A stretch of DNA of 43,446 bases from an uncultured Chlorobiaceae bacterium (GTDB lineage Bacteria > Bacteroidota > Chlorobiia > Chlorobiales > Chlorobiaceae), in assembly GCA_903915955.1 (NCBI GenBank), contig CAIWUU010000056.1, positions 1 through 43,446 on the forward strand. The letters run 5' to 3'. A program made the translations under genes and the position numbers. Below, piece by piece: positions 1 through 9,878 of the stretch. Each line of letters opens with the position of its first letter. Within the stretch, counting starts at the first letter, position 1. The notes under the pieces are model-generated. The model was not told where the DNA came from. It did no database searches and was given only the letters and a program-made list of their open reading frames with translations.

Positions 1-38
1 ACCACATCTCTTAAATGCAGCAGCAGCAGGTGATTTGA

Positions 39-157
39 AGTCTCCGCCTGTACGGCGACTCCGAGGGGCCCACCCTCATCTCTTGCGCAGCATAGCTGCA
101 CGGAGGACTCTCATCCTCCTGTGCGCCTTCGTGGCACACAGGCGTCGATATTTCGAC
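39..157. repeat. run of consecutive short stem-loops
   Basis: At least five perfect or near-perfect inverted repeats follow one another with almost no spacing: 45-48/54-57, 63-67/73-77, 87-91/95-99 (5 bp, loop ata), 102-107/114-119 (6 bp), 118-127/133-142 (10 positions, one mismatch, loop ttcgt) and 144-148/153-157 (5 bp, loop tatt). The frame that encodes the helicase-like protein downstream is closed here by a stop at 93-95, so this stretch is not normal hsdR sequence. It could be the end of an inserted element or a structured RNA. No reverse transcriptase, transposase or intron domain V is visible in the few bases available, so its identity is open. Confidence 0.5.
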
Positions 158-182
158 CGCAGGCAGACGCTTTGCCGTCATT

Positions 183-1955
183 GTGGACGAAGCGCACAGC
201 TCGCAGAGCGGCGAAACTGCCATGGAGCTGAAGAAAATTCTTAACCGTGAGGGGATTGAGTCGGCCATTGCCGAACAGATTCTCGACATGAACGACGAAC
301 CGCTCTCGGACGAGGCAAAACGCTCCATGCTGCGTGATCAAATAAAGCGAACGAAGCAACCGAACCTGAGCTTTTTCGCCTTTACGGCCACACCGAAGTT
401 CAAAACGCTTGCGGTGTTTGACGAGCCCGGACAAAACGGCACATCCCCCTTCCACCTCTACAGTATGCGTCAGGCCATTGAAGAGGGGTTCATTCTCGAT
501 GTGCTGCAAGGGTACACCTGCTACAAACGATATTATCAGTTGATCCGGACGGTCGAGGATGATCCCGAGCTGCCGAGAAGAAAGGCCGCACGAGCCCTTG
601 CCCGGTATGTTGATCTGCACGACTACAACATTACGCAGAAGGTTGAAATTATCGTTGAGCATTTCCGAACGCACACCCGCCACAAGATCGGCGGACAGGC
701 CAAGGCGATGGTGGTGACCGGCTCTCGTGAACATGCCGTGCGCTACAAACTGGCCTTCGACAGCTACCTGAAGGCTAAAAAGTACCACGACATTAAAACC
801 CTCGTCGCCTTTTCAGGTGAACTCTCTCTTGACGACCATCCCGGAATCAGGTTCACCGAAATACAGATGAACCACGGCATCAGGGAAACTGAGTTGCCTG
901 AGCGGTTTGCATCCAATGAGTTTCAGGTGCTGCTGGTGGCAGAAAAGTATCAGACAGGCTTTGACCAGCCCTTGCTGCATACCATGTACGTCGATAAAAG
1001 GCTCTCCGGCATTCAGGCAGTGCAGACCCTTTCACGCCTGAACCGCACCTGCCCCGGCAAGGAGAACACCTTTGTGCTTGATTTTGTGAACGACCCGGAA
1101 GAGATCTACCTCTCCTTCAAGCCCTATTACGAAACAACAGAGCAAGGTGAAGAGAGCGATCCGCATCAGCTCAACGAGCTTGAACACCAACTTGACCTGT
1201 GGAAGGTTTACGACCAGCCGGAGGTGAACTCGTGGTGCGAAATCTGGTTCAGCAACCGGATGCACCCTACCGGAGCAGAGCATAAAAAGCTGAACAGCAT
1301 CCTTGATGTCGTCGCTGAGCGGGTCAAAAAGCTTGAGGAGGAGGAGATTGATCTCTTCAAAAGCCAGTTTTCCAGCTTTCGGAACCTCTACGGATTCCTC
1401 TCGCAGGTTATCCCCTATCAGGATTCAGCTCTTGAAAAGCTCTACACCTTCGGGCGTTACCTGCTCGCAAAGCTTCCCCGCGACACAGGACGGCATATCA
1501 GCATTGATGATGAGGTGCAGTTGAAATACTACCGTCTGGAGAAGTACAGCGAAGGGGCCATTTCATTGAGGGAGGGAGAGGCACCTCCATTGACTGGCCC
1601 GAAAGAGGTCGGAACCGGAAGCGCAGATGAAGAGGTGCCCCTCTCCACACTGGTTGAACAGCTCAATGAACGGTTCGGCACCGATTTCACCCCTGCCGAT
1701 CAGCTCTTTTTTGATCAGTTGGAGTCTGCCGCCACAGAAAACGAAAAAATCCGGCAGGCGGCGGAGGCCAACACCCTCTCAAACTTCGAGCCGGTCTTTA
1801 ACCAGCAGTTCGAAACCCTGCTGCTCGACCGCATGAACGGCAACGAAGCCATCTTCAACCGCATCATGAACGACGATGCCTTCAAAAGCGCTATTGCGCA
1901 GAGGCTGATGCTCAACGTCTTCAAAAATCTCAACCAAATTATTTCCGCACCGTAA
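183..1955 (+). pseudogene. hsdR: type I restriction enzyme R subunit (HsdR), N-terminally truncated
   Basis: This is the C-terminal part of HsdR, the ATP-dependent DNA translocase and nuclease subunit of type I restriction systems. Reading opens just before a DEAH box (VDEAHSSQSGE), followed by FFAFTATP (about residues 64-71, motif III), then TGFD (258-261) and QTLSRLNR (281-288), the motif V and VI regions of the second RecA-like lobe, then the helical C-terminal region. The nuclease domain and Walker A motif, which should lie well upstream of the DEAH box in the same frame, are missing: the frame closes at 93-95 in unrelated stem-loop sequence. The GTG at 183 lies inside the DEAH motif and is only a formal start. 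No hsdM or hsdS lies downstream. The remnant is probably inactive, but the window edge hides what lies upstream. Confidence 0.8.
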
Positions 1956-2115
1956 AGAGCAGCTTGAACATCCGGCACGTTAATCAGGAGCGGAAACAAA
2001 AAATATATCCTTACAAAAAACTTTTTCGCAGAGTAAAACTTTTCCAACAAATTTAATGTTGTTACTAACAGGACAAAAAAAGTCTTGTATTGTCAAATTA
2101 TAACAATATTGTACC

Positions 2116-2646
2116 ATGCAAGTAACGATCAATAATCACCAGTATGAGGCGAATATAGGCGACAGGCTTCTTGATATCGCACGCAGTAACCATGAACATA
2201 TAGGGTACTTCTGTGGGGGGAACGCCTTGTGTCAGACCTGTTACGTCAAGGTGCTTGAGGGCAATGATCTGCTCTCTCCCCTGAATGAAGAGGAAACGGC
2301 GCTATTGTCCGACAACCTTATCAAAGAGGGAACAAGAATGGCCTGCCAGGCAACCATTGAAAAGCCTGGAACAATAAAGCTTGTGTCGGCAGTCGAAGAG
2401 GTAAAACAGATGTTTGAACAGGAGCCAGTGCAATTGGTTGGCTATGCGGCAAAAATGGGCTGGGAGGCGATGGTGAAGTTGCCGGATACGTTGCAATTGC
2501 AGGCAAAGAGAGAGTGGGATCTCTGGATTCTACTCTCGGATGTGCTAAGTGGCATTGGCGATGCATTCACCCTGATTGGAAGAGCATGCCAGCCGTCGTG
2601 TTGTTGCAAAACCTGGAGCTGCGAATGCGAGTCAGGAAAGGGTTGA
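2116..2646 (+). CDS. csmX: chlorosome-envelope-type 2Fe-2S protein (CsmI/J/X family, probably CsmX)
   Basis: The N-terminal 90 residues form an adrenodoxin-type ferredoxin domain with Cys33, Cys39, Cys42 and Cys77 (CX5CX2C...C) as cluster ligands. The following stretch (GYAAKMGWEAMVKLPDTL and a hydrophobic IGDAF segment) resembles the membrane-facing part of the chlorosome envelope proteins CsmI, CsmJ and CsmX, which are thought to control electron flow or redox quenching in the antenna. At 176 residues it is shorter than the roughly 225-245 expected for CsmI/J. The last 20 residues are strangely Cys-rich; shifting the frame near 2585 gives a more ordinary tail ending at 2650, which suggests an indel. 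Its neighbours alanine dehydrogenase and carotenoid isomerase fit a green sulfur bacterial csmX locus. The family is fairly sure, the exact paralogue less so. Confidence 0.72.
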   Translation: MQVTINNHQYEANIGDRLLDIARSNHEHIGYFCGGNALCQTCYVKVLEGNDLLSPLNEEETALLSDNLIKEGTRMACQATIEKPGTIKLVSAVEEVKQMFEQEPVQLVGYAAKMGWEAMVKLPDTLQLQAKREWDLWILLSDVLSGIGDAFTLIGRACQPSCCCKTWSCECESGKG

Positions 2647-2692
2647 TTGAGACAGTGAACAAAATGATTATATTTTGTTTTTTCTCTCAACC

Positions 2693-3925
2693 ATGGAACT
2701 GCCGATGGGATACCCTTCTGATATAGGGAATGTAGAGTTTGATCTTGGAGCAAAGACCCTTGAACGGTGGCTGATCAAACCTGAGAAGACCATGAGTATT
2801 GTGCTCGGTATTCCCAGAGAGCGGGCTCAGGATGAGCGCCGGGTGGCGATATCCCCACCTGGCGTTCAGATTCTCGTCGAGCAGGGCATCCAGGTGATCG
2901 TTGAGAAATCTGCGGGACATTTCTGCAACTTCACCGATCTCGCGTACGGCGAGGCCGGTGCAAGGATTGTTGAGTCACCTGAAAAGCTGTACGAGCAGTG
3001 TAATGTGGTTGTGAAAGTCTCGCCCCCTCAGCCAGAGGAACTTTCGCTCTTTACCCCCGGCCTGTTGCTCATTTCAGCCCTGCATATCGGAACGGTCACT
3101 CCCCTGCTGCTTAAAACGCTGCTCGAAAAAAATATTACGGCCATCGGCTTTGAGTTTATCGAAACAAGGGATGGTGAACTGCCGATTGTAAGAACACTGA
3201 GTGAAATCGCAGGATCGCTTGCGGTTCAAACTGCTGCCAAATATCTTGAAACAGGTTATGGCGGCAGCGGTATACTCCTCGGCGGTATTGCCGGTGTTCC
3301 TCCGGCTCATGTGACCATTATCGGAGCGGGAACCGTTGGGCTGTTTGCTGCGCAGGATGCGCTTGGACTTGGTGCGCAAGTCACCGTCATCGACAAGGAG
3401 ATCAACCGCCTGAGACGGTTTGAGGCATTTTTTAATCGCCATCTCGTCACGGCCATCGCCAACGATCATTACATCGCGGAGCTTGCAAAGATGTCGGATG
3501 TACTGATTGGCGCACTAAGCCCGAAACAGAAAATCAGCAAACCTCTTGTGAGCGAACAGGTGGTAAAGTCGATGAGGCCCGGCTCCGTGATAATTGATGT
3601 ATCGATTGATCAGGGGGCCTGTTTCGCCACAAGCCGACACACCTCACACACCAATCCGATCTATGTCAAGCATGGCGTAACCCATTACTGCGTTCCCAAT
3701 ATTCCCTCAGCCGTCGCAAAAACAGCATCTTTCGCCCTGACCAACACCCTGCTGCCTTTTCTGCTGAAGTTGACGGCACATGAGACTATTTCCGATATTC
3801 TCTGGAAAAGCCACAGCCTGAGAAGAGGCACCTACCTTTTCAAAGGATACGTAACAAAAAAAATTCTGGCTGACCTTACCGATGCTCCGTTCAGGCAGAT
3901 CGATATGCTCCTTGCGGCCTGTTGA
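2693..3925 (+). CDS. ald: alanine dehydrogenase
   Basis: NAD-dependent alanine dehydrogenase (L-alanine + NAD to pyruvate + ammonium) of the AlaDH/transhydrogenase-alpha family. Visible signs are the N-terminal GIPRERAQDERRVAISP, the Lys of VVVKVSPP and the His of ALHIGT (substrate-binding and catalytic residues in the family), the Rossmann motif GAGTVG, and the IIDVSIDQGA segment with the catalytic Asp. The start is uncertain: the conserved core begins at the ATG at 2792, but an open extension of 33 residues reaches the ATG at 2693 and the family sometimes carries such extensions. None has a strong ribosome binding site. It follows the csmX-like gene by about 45 bases and ends 6 bases from the convergent crtH. 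Confidence 0.85.
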   Translation: MELPMGYPSDIGNVEFDLGAKTLERWLIKPEKTMSIVLGIPRERAQDERRVAISPPGVQILVEQGIQVIVEKSAGHFCNFTDLAYGEAGARIVESPEKLYEQCNVVVKVSPPQPEELSLFTPGLLLISALHIGTVTPLLLKTLLEKNITAIGFEFIETRDGELPIVRTLSEIAGSLAVQTAAKYLETGYGGSGILLGGIAGVPPAHVTIIGAGTVGLFAAQDALGLGAQVTVIDKEINRLRRFEAFFNRHLVTAIANDHYIAELAKMSDVLIGALSPKQKISKPLVSEQVVKSMRPGSVIIDVSIDQGACFATSRHTSHTNPIYVKHGVTHYCVPNIPSAVAKTASFALTNTLLPFLLKLTAHETISDILWKSHSLRRGTYLFKGYVTKKILADLTDAPFRQIDMLLAAC

Positions 3926-3931
3926 GCAAGA

Positions 3932-5455
3932 TTACACCAGCTCATCAAGCGGTTTGCCGAATCGTCTCGCGATATAGGATGCACAGGATACGCCCGAATA
4001 GGTAACGGCTATGACACCTTGTCCGGGAAAGGTACTGTCACCAGCAGCAAAAAGGTTTTTAATCGGAGTTGTGTTCTGGGGTTTTTGCAAAATATTCTGA
4101 CCCGGTTTAAGCAGGGGGCCATAGGTACCGTTGATGCGATTAAGGTAACGCTGATGCGTCAGTGGCGTAGCAAGAACTTTCAGCTCAACGGCTTTTGAAA
4201 GGCCCGGCAGAATTCGTTCCGTCCTTGAAATAATCCCGGCAGCCATCTCCTCTTTTGCGCTCTTGTATGCACTGCTTCCTCGCTCGTACTGCTTCCACTG
4301 ATCCACCTCTCCAGTCACAAAGGCATGGACAATATGTTTGCCTGGAGGTGCCAGAGATGGGTCAAGAATCGTCGGCGATGAAAAATAGATGGTTCCGCCC
4401 AGCTTGTCATAGCTCTTCCAGTCATCGACCAGAATATGGTGTACATCAAATCCGGCAGGAATAACGGCAGCATCAACACCGAGAAAAAGCTGAAACCAGC
4501 TTGGCGCCTGCAGAAACCGCTTTTCATCGACTCTGTATCGGGAGTCAGTGACAAGGCGGTTGAAGGTATCCCAAATAGTGGCATTGCTGATTACAGCTCT
4601 CGCATAATGCTCAGTTCCGTCAGCAAGCCTGACCCCGCGAGCCACTCCATTGTCGACCAGGATCTCTGTCACCTCAGATTGATAGCGGATAGTGCCTCCA
4701 AATTTCTCAATGCCCTGACATAAGGCTGCAGGAATGGCGCCTGATCCACCAACAGGATAATTGATACCACCGAAATGACGATCGGCAAGACAGATGCCCG
4801 CATTGACCAGCGGGGTGGAAACCGCATCCTGCACTGCCCAGGAATAGGCTTCAATATCAATGAAGTGCAGCAGCTCCTCATCACGAATATACCTCCGCGC
4901 GGTTTTCCCCATAGATCGGAAGCTCTTCAGGGCCAGCGCCACCGTCTTGAGAGGAAAAGAGGCGCCGACTGAGAGCAGATGTGTCACATCCTCAAGTGAA
5001 CCGGCGGGCAGAGAGCTGAGAATCTCATAAACCTCATCAAGTTCATGGTAAAACTTTGTAATTCCCTCGGCTTCATGAGGAAACCGGTCAGCAAGAGCCC
5101 CAAGAAATGCATGGCGATCATAACACGCCGCCACGGTAAAATCGCCAGGCAAGTGATAATGAATCTGTACCGGATCAGGAATCGTACGAACTTCAACTCC
5201 CAACTTCCTGAATATTCTCGTGTGCAAATTCAGCGTACCGCTGGTACCATTTTCACCAAAACCATAAAAAACCGAAGCGCCAGCATCAAACCGGTAACCA
5301 TTGCGCTGAAAAGAGGAGCAACTGCCACCGGGATAAGGGTTCTTTTCGAACACCAGCGTCGAAATACCCCGCTGCTGGAGCAGCGCTGCTGCGGTCAATC
5401 CTCCAATACCGGAGCCTATAACGATGACATCAGGCGATTGTGTTTCGGAAACCAT
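3932..5455 (-). CDS. crtH: carotenoid cis-trans isomerase / phytoene-desaturase family (CrtH-type)
   Basis: A 507-residue FAD-dependent carotenoid oxidoreductase. It has the N-terminal dinucleotide fold VIGSGIGGLTAAALL, the family signature YPGGSCSSFQRNGYRFDAG, the glycine-rich NYPVGGSGAIPAAL in the middle and the C-terminal FAD signature NLFAAGDSTFPGQGV. Length and motifs fit CrtISO/CrtH, which in green sulfur bacteria isomerises poly-cis-lycopene to all-trans-lycopene on the way to chlorobactene and isorenieratene, at the inner membrane. Assignment as isomerase rather than desaturase rests on length, motif flavour and locus, so it is probable rather than proven. It is transcribed alone, convergent with ald, and a 7-bp inverted repeat sits just upstream of its ATG. 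Confidence 0.8.
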   Translation of the reverse strand: MVSETQSPDVIVIGSGIGGLTAAALLQQRGISTLVFEKNPYPGGSCSSFQRNGYRFDAGASVFYGFGENGTSGTLNLHTRIFRKLGVEVRTIPDPVQIHYHLPGDFTVAACYDRHAFLGALADRFPHEAEGITKFYHELDEVYEILSSLPAGSLEDVTHLLSVGASFPLKTVALALKSFRSMGKTARRYIRDEELLHFIDIEAYSWAVQDAVSTPLVNAGICLADRHFGGINYPVGGSGAIPAALCQGIEKFGGTIRYQSEVTEILVDNGVARGVRLADGTEHYARAVISNATIWDTFNRLVTDSRYRVDEKRFLQAPSWFQLFLGVDAAVIPAGFDVHHILVDDWKSYDKLGGTIYFSSPTILDPSLAPPGKHIVHAFVTGEVDQWKQYERGSSAYKSAKEEMAAGIISRTERILPGLSKAVELKVLATPLTHQRYLNRINGTYGPLLKPGQNILQKPQNTTPIKNLFAAGDSTFPGQGVIAVTYSGVSCASYIARRFGKPLDELV

Positions 5456-5483
5456 CGGGAAGTGATTGTTCGTTGACGAAAGC

Positions 5484-5513
5484 TTGAAAATGGTTTAAAT
5501 ATATCGTTTTCAA
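5484..5513. promoter_or_regulatory. inverted repeat upstream of crtH
   Basis: Perfect 7-bp arms TTGAAAA (5484-5490) and TTTTCAA (5507-5513) are separated by 16 AT-rich bases and lie 29-58 bases upstream of the crtH ATG. This is the place for an operator or for core promoter elements. The AT-richness makes chance occurrence possible. Confidence 0.3.
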
Positions 5514-5712
5514 TTATTATTGAAGCTTTTTTGTTTATCTCCCCTGATCAGAAGAGATGGGTGAGAAGATAAGAACCACAACTCAGCAGCTCCCGGAAAA
5601 GAGATGTAACACTGTTTACTGAAAAACATTATATTTGGGTTGATTACTTTAAATTCCTGACAGAAGTTTTAATGCGTCGCCAAAGGTATCTGAACCCGGA
5701 AGATTTCAGCTT

Positions 5713-6342
5713 ATGGACAATCCCGATCCAGCTCATCAGAAAAAAAGTCTGCAAACCAATGAGTCACTCTCTGCGGGAGAGCATAAAAAACAGATCGAGT
5801 TTCAGAATGAAGCCGTAGTTCACTTGAATGCACTTTATAACTATGCGCTTCATATAACCATGAATCCAGATGATGCGAAGGATTTGGTGCAGGAAACCTA
5901 TCTCAAAGCCTATCGTTTTTTTAATTCTTTTGAACGGGGAACAAACTGCAAGGCCTGGCTGTTTAAAATTTTGAAGAATAACTACATCAATCTCTTTCGG
6001 AAAAATTCAAAGGAACCGGGGAAGGTTGATTATGATCTTATAAAGGATTTTTATCATTCAATCAAGGATGCCCGGAATGATACCTCAGAAACCGACAGTG
6101 ACTTTTTCCATTCGCTACTGCATGAAGAGGTTTATCAGGCGCTTCTCTCACTGCCTGAGGAGTTCAGAGAGGTGATCCAGTTGTGTGATATTGAAGGGTT
6201 CACTTATGAGGAGATTGCCAATATGGTAGACAGTCCTATCGGCACAGTAAGATCAAGGTTATACCGGGGCAGGAAGCTGCTTCGGGCCCAGCTTGAGGGA
6301 TACGCGAGAAAGTATGGTTTTGCTACTGATACAGATCAATAA
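5713..6342 (+). CDS. ECF-type RNA polymerase sigma factor
   Basis: A 209-residue sigma-70 family protein. Region 2 lies at about residues 38-100 ([17 protein letters not shown] for core binding, [15 protein letters not shown] for -10 recognition) and region 4 at about 145-195 ([20 protein letters not shown], then a helix-turn-helix ending [11 protein letters not shown]). Region 3 is absent, as expected for group 4 (ECF) factors of the RpoE/SigH type. The next gene encodes a small protein with a zinc anti-sigma motif, so the pair is likely a redox- or stress-responsive switch. About 30 residues precede region 2, a little longer than usual. The targets cannot be read from the sequence. Confidence 0.9.
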   Translation: MDNPDPAHQKKSLQTNESLSAGEHKKQIEFQNEAVVHLNALYNYALHITMNPDDAKDLVQETYLKAYRFFNSFERGTNCKAWLFKILKNNYINLFRKNSKEPGKVDYDLIKDFYHSIKDARNDTSETDSDFFHSLLHEEVYQALLSLPEEFREVIQLCDIEGFTYEEIANMVDSPIGTVRSRLYRGRKLLRAQLEGYARKYGFATDTDQ

Positions 6343-6370
6343 ACTGGAGACGCACAACGTAATTCATACT

Positions 6371-6610
6371 ATGAACTGCATTGAAACCCGCGCACTTATA
6401 AGTGCCGCTGTAGACGATGAGCTCTCTTTTCTGGAGGAAAAGCAGTTTCTTCTGCACCTCTCGGAATGCAATGAGTGTACAGTGGAGTTTGACGACGCTC
6501 AAAGAACGAAGCTGATCATCAGAGAGAGAGTTGTTCGATTTAAAGCTCCTCAAACCCTTATTAATTCTATCATGCAACTTACATCATTCAGTACAAAAGA
6601 GATGTTCTAA
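6371..6610 (+). CDS. zinc-type anti-sigma factor (ZAS-like, soluble)
   Basis: A 79-residue protein carrying HLSECNEC (HX3CX2C), the zinc-binding signature of anti-sigma factors such as RsrA and ChrR that release their sigma factor on oxidation or zinc loss. The upstream sequence MNCIETRALISAAVDDELS matches the usual first helix of this fold. No membrane segment is present, so the protein should be cytoplasmic. The ATG at 6371, 28 bases after the sigma gene, is chosen because conserved sequence begins there; an upstream start at 6293 would overlap the sigma gene. It is the presumed partner of the sigma factor just before it. Confidence 0.8.
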   Translation: MNCIETRALISAAVDDELSFLEEKQFLLHLSECNECTVEFDDAQRTKLIIRERVVRFKAPQTLINSIMQLTSFSTKEMF

Positions 6611-6739
6611 TGCAAAAACTGTTACACAAGAGACAGCAAGATATTTTGTATTTACAACAATAGTCATAGTATGAAGGGTGTCAATCTTAATAAACATTAT
6701 CGCTGACGGCAAAAATAGTACTTTGAGCAACATTTGATC

Positions 6740-7150
6740 ATGAACAAAACATTTACCATAACAACAGACGAGGTGACCAAATGGAACCTCATTTTACCGG
6801 ATGAGATGCTTGAGGCCGTATCCAATAGATTCAAGCTTCTCTCTGAGCCAATGAGACTTAAAATATTGCGCGCACTCTGTGACCGTGAACGTACCGTTCA
6901 GGAAATCGTCAATGCCATCCATGCGAACCAGGCGAACGTCTCCAAGCATCTTGCACTGATGTATGACAACGGTATGGTAACCCGCAGAAAAGATGGCTTG
7001 AAATGCTATTACCGCATTGCTGATTACAGTACGGTATTTGCCTGCTATCTGACATCGAAAAGCGTTGTAGAGAACCTTCAACATCGCCTCAATCAGGTAC
7101 AGAACTTCAAATCAAATCTTCAGGACGAAGCTACTCCCACCACTCACTAA
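6740..7150 (+). CDS. ArsR-family winged helix regulator
   Basis: A 136-residue protein with an ArsR/SmtB winged helix: [20 protein letters not shown] followed by a recognition helix in [18 protein letters not shown] and a wing in [14 protein letters not shown]. The usual metal-binding CXC pair in the recognition region is absent; single cysteines lie in ALCD, LKCYY and FACYL, so sensing, if any, is not classical arsenic or zinc binding. The ATG at 6740 is preferred over the TTG two codons upstream. It lies between the sigma/anti-sigma pair and hsp20-dnaK on the same strand, so control of the stress genes is possible. Effector and operator are unknown. Confidence 0.85.
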   Translation: MNKTFTITTDEVTKWNLILPDEMLEAVSNRFKLLSEPMRLKILRALCDRERTVQEIVNAIHANQANVSKHLALMYDNGMVTRRKDGLKCYYRIADYSTVFACYLTSKSVVENLQHRLNQVQNFKSNLQDEATPTTH

Positions 7151-7155
7151 CATTT

Positions 7156-7184
7156 TGTCACACCCGCAACACGGATGTGTGACA
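7156..7184. promoter_or_regulatory. 8-bp palindrome between arsR-like gene and hsp20
   Basis: Arms TGTCACAC (7156-7163) and GTGTGACA (7177-7184) are perfect and 13 bases apart. No T-run follows, so it is not a normal terminator. It lies about 65-95 bases upstream of the sigma-54-like -24 element, a spacing typical of an enhancer-binding-protein site, but it could equally be an operator for the ArsR-type regulator. Confidence 0.45.
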
Positions 7185-7247
7185 TTATCACCACAGCACC
7201 GTCATATCTGACACATTTTTCTGTTCAAAACCGAATAAGAACGTATA

Positions 7248-7262
7248 TGGCACGTTTTTTGC
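7248..7262 (+). promoter_or_regulatory. sigma-54 (RpoN) type promoter of hsp20
   Basis: The sequence TGGCACGTTTTTTGC matches the sigma-54 consensus (TGGCACG, four bases, TTGC). GG at 7249-7250 and GC at 7261-7262 are exactly 10 bases apart, as required. A start near 7274 would give a leader of about 70 bases before hsp20. A matching activator protein is not in the window. Confidence 0.6.
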
Positions 7263-7342
7263 GGTACTATGTCAGGTGGGTCATTTCTCACGAATGTTTG
7301 GCTTATGAATTTAAACAATAGCGCGAGTAAAAGGAGAATACC

Positions 7343-7741
7343 ATGCTGTTAAAATTATCAAAGGATCCTCTTAATCTGTTTGATGATATATGGTCTGGTT
7401 CACAAGTGCCGTCCGCGCCAGCTTTCAGGGTGGATATTTTCGAGGATGCTACGGCATTTCATATTGACGCAGAGCTACCGGGACTAACAAAGGAGCAGAT
7501 TTCGCTCGTTATTGAGGACGATATGCTCACCATCAAGGCAGAGAGAAAGCAGGAGACGGAAGAGAGTAAAAAAGATTATCACCGTGTAGAGCGGATGTCT
7601 GGAAGTTTTTCAAGAAGCTTTAATCTTGGAGAGGTCATTGACCAGAACACTATTCAGGCAGACTTTGAAAACGGCATACTTCGCGTCACCTTACCCAAAG
7701 CTGCGCCAGTAATAAAGACAAAAGAGATCGTTATCAGATAA
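7343..7741 (+). CDS. small heat shock protein, Hsp20 family
   Basis: A 132-residue alpha-crystallin-domain chaperone. The domain runs from about residue 28 ([14 protein letters not shown]) to 118, with the family's end motif [11 protein letters not shown] and a short tail (KTKEIVIR) carrying an I-X-I type anchor. The N-terminal arm is very short. Such proteins hold unfolding clients as oligomers and pass them to DnaK, which is the next gene. The start is set by a strong ribosome binding site, AAAGGAGA, six bases before ATG. A sigma-54-like promoter lies upstream and a terminator downstream, so it may be transcribed alone during stress with only part of the transcripts reaching dnaK. Confidence 0.93.
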   Translation: MLLKLSKDPLNLFDDIWSGSQVPSAPAFRVDIFEDATAFHIDAELPGLTKEQISLVIEDDMLTIKAERKQETEESKKDYHRVERMSGSFSRSFNLGEVIDQNTIQADFENGILRVTLPKAAPVIKTKEIVIR

Positions 7742-7752
7742 CGACATGATCG

Positions 7753-9743
<1,991 letters not shown>

Positions 9744-9771
9744 TCTGAACTAAAGTGGTTATGTTTTGCAG

Positions 9772-9801
9772 AGGGATTCATCGTGAATCCCTTTGTTATT
9801 T
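9772..9801 (+). terminator. terminator after dnaK
   Basis: Perfect 9-bp arms AGGGATTCA (9772-9780) and TGAATCCCT (9784-9792) with a three-base loop, followed by the T-rich TTGTTATTT, 28 bases after the dnaK stop. Confidence 0.75.
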
Positions 9802-9878
9802 AACCGGCTTTTAGTAATTTGTGATTTACTGAAGGAAAAAAACCTGTATTACATTTGCAAATTTAAACTGTGCAGACA

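Noticed and set aside
18-29. CAG triplet repeat at the left edge
   Set aside because: Only four units; too short to mean anything without more flanking sequence.
1-157. 3' end of a group II intron in front of the hsdR remnant
   Set aside because: The stem-loops and a GTGCG at 121 suggested it, but no domain V with a GAAA-type loop, no bulged-A domain VI and no reverse transcriptase are visible in the available bases.
111-788. Long open frame antisense to hsdR
   Set aside because: It is a codon-bias shadow of the sense frame, with no start signal or recognisable domain.
2781-2791. TPP riboswitch-like CTGAGA in front of ald
   Set aside because: Single short motif without the other conserved elements or fold.
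7156-7171. NifA-type activator site TGT-N10-ACA before hsp20
   Set aside because: The match is only six bases and falls inside a longer symmetric palindrome, which is the better description.
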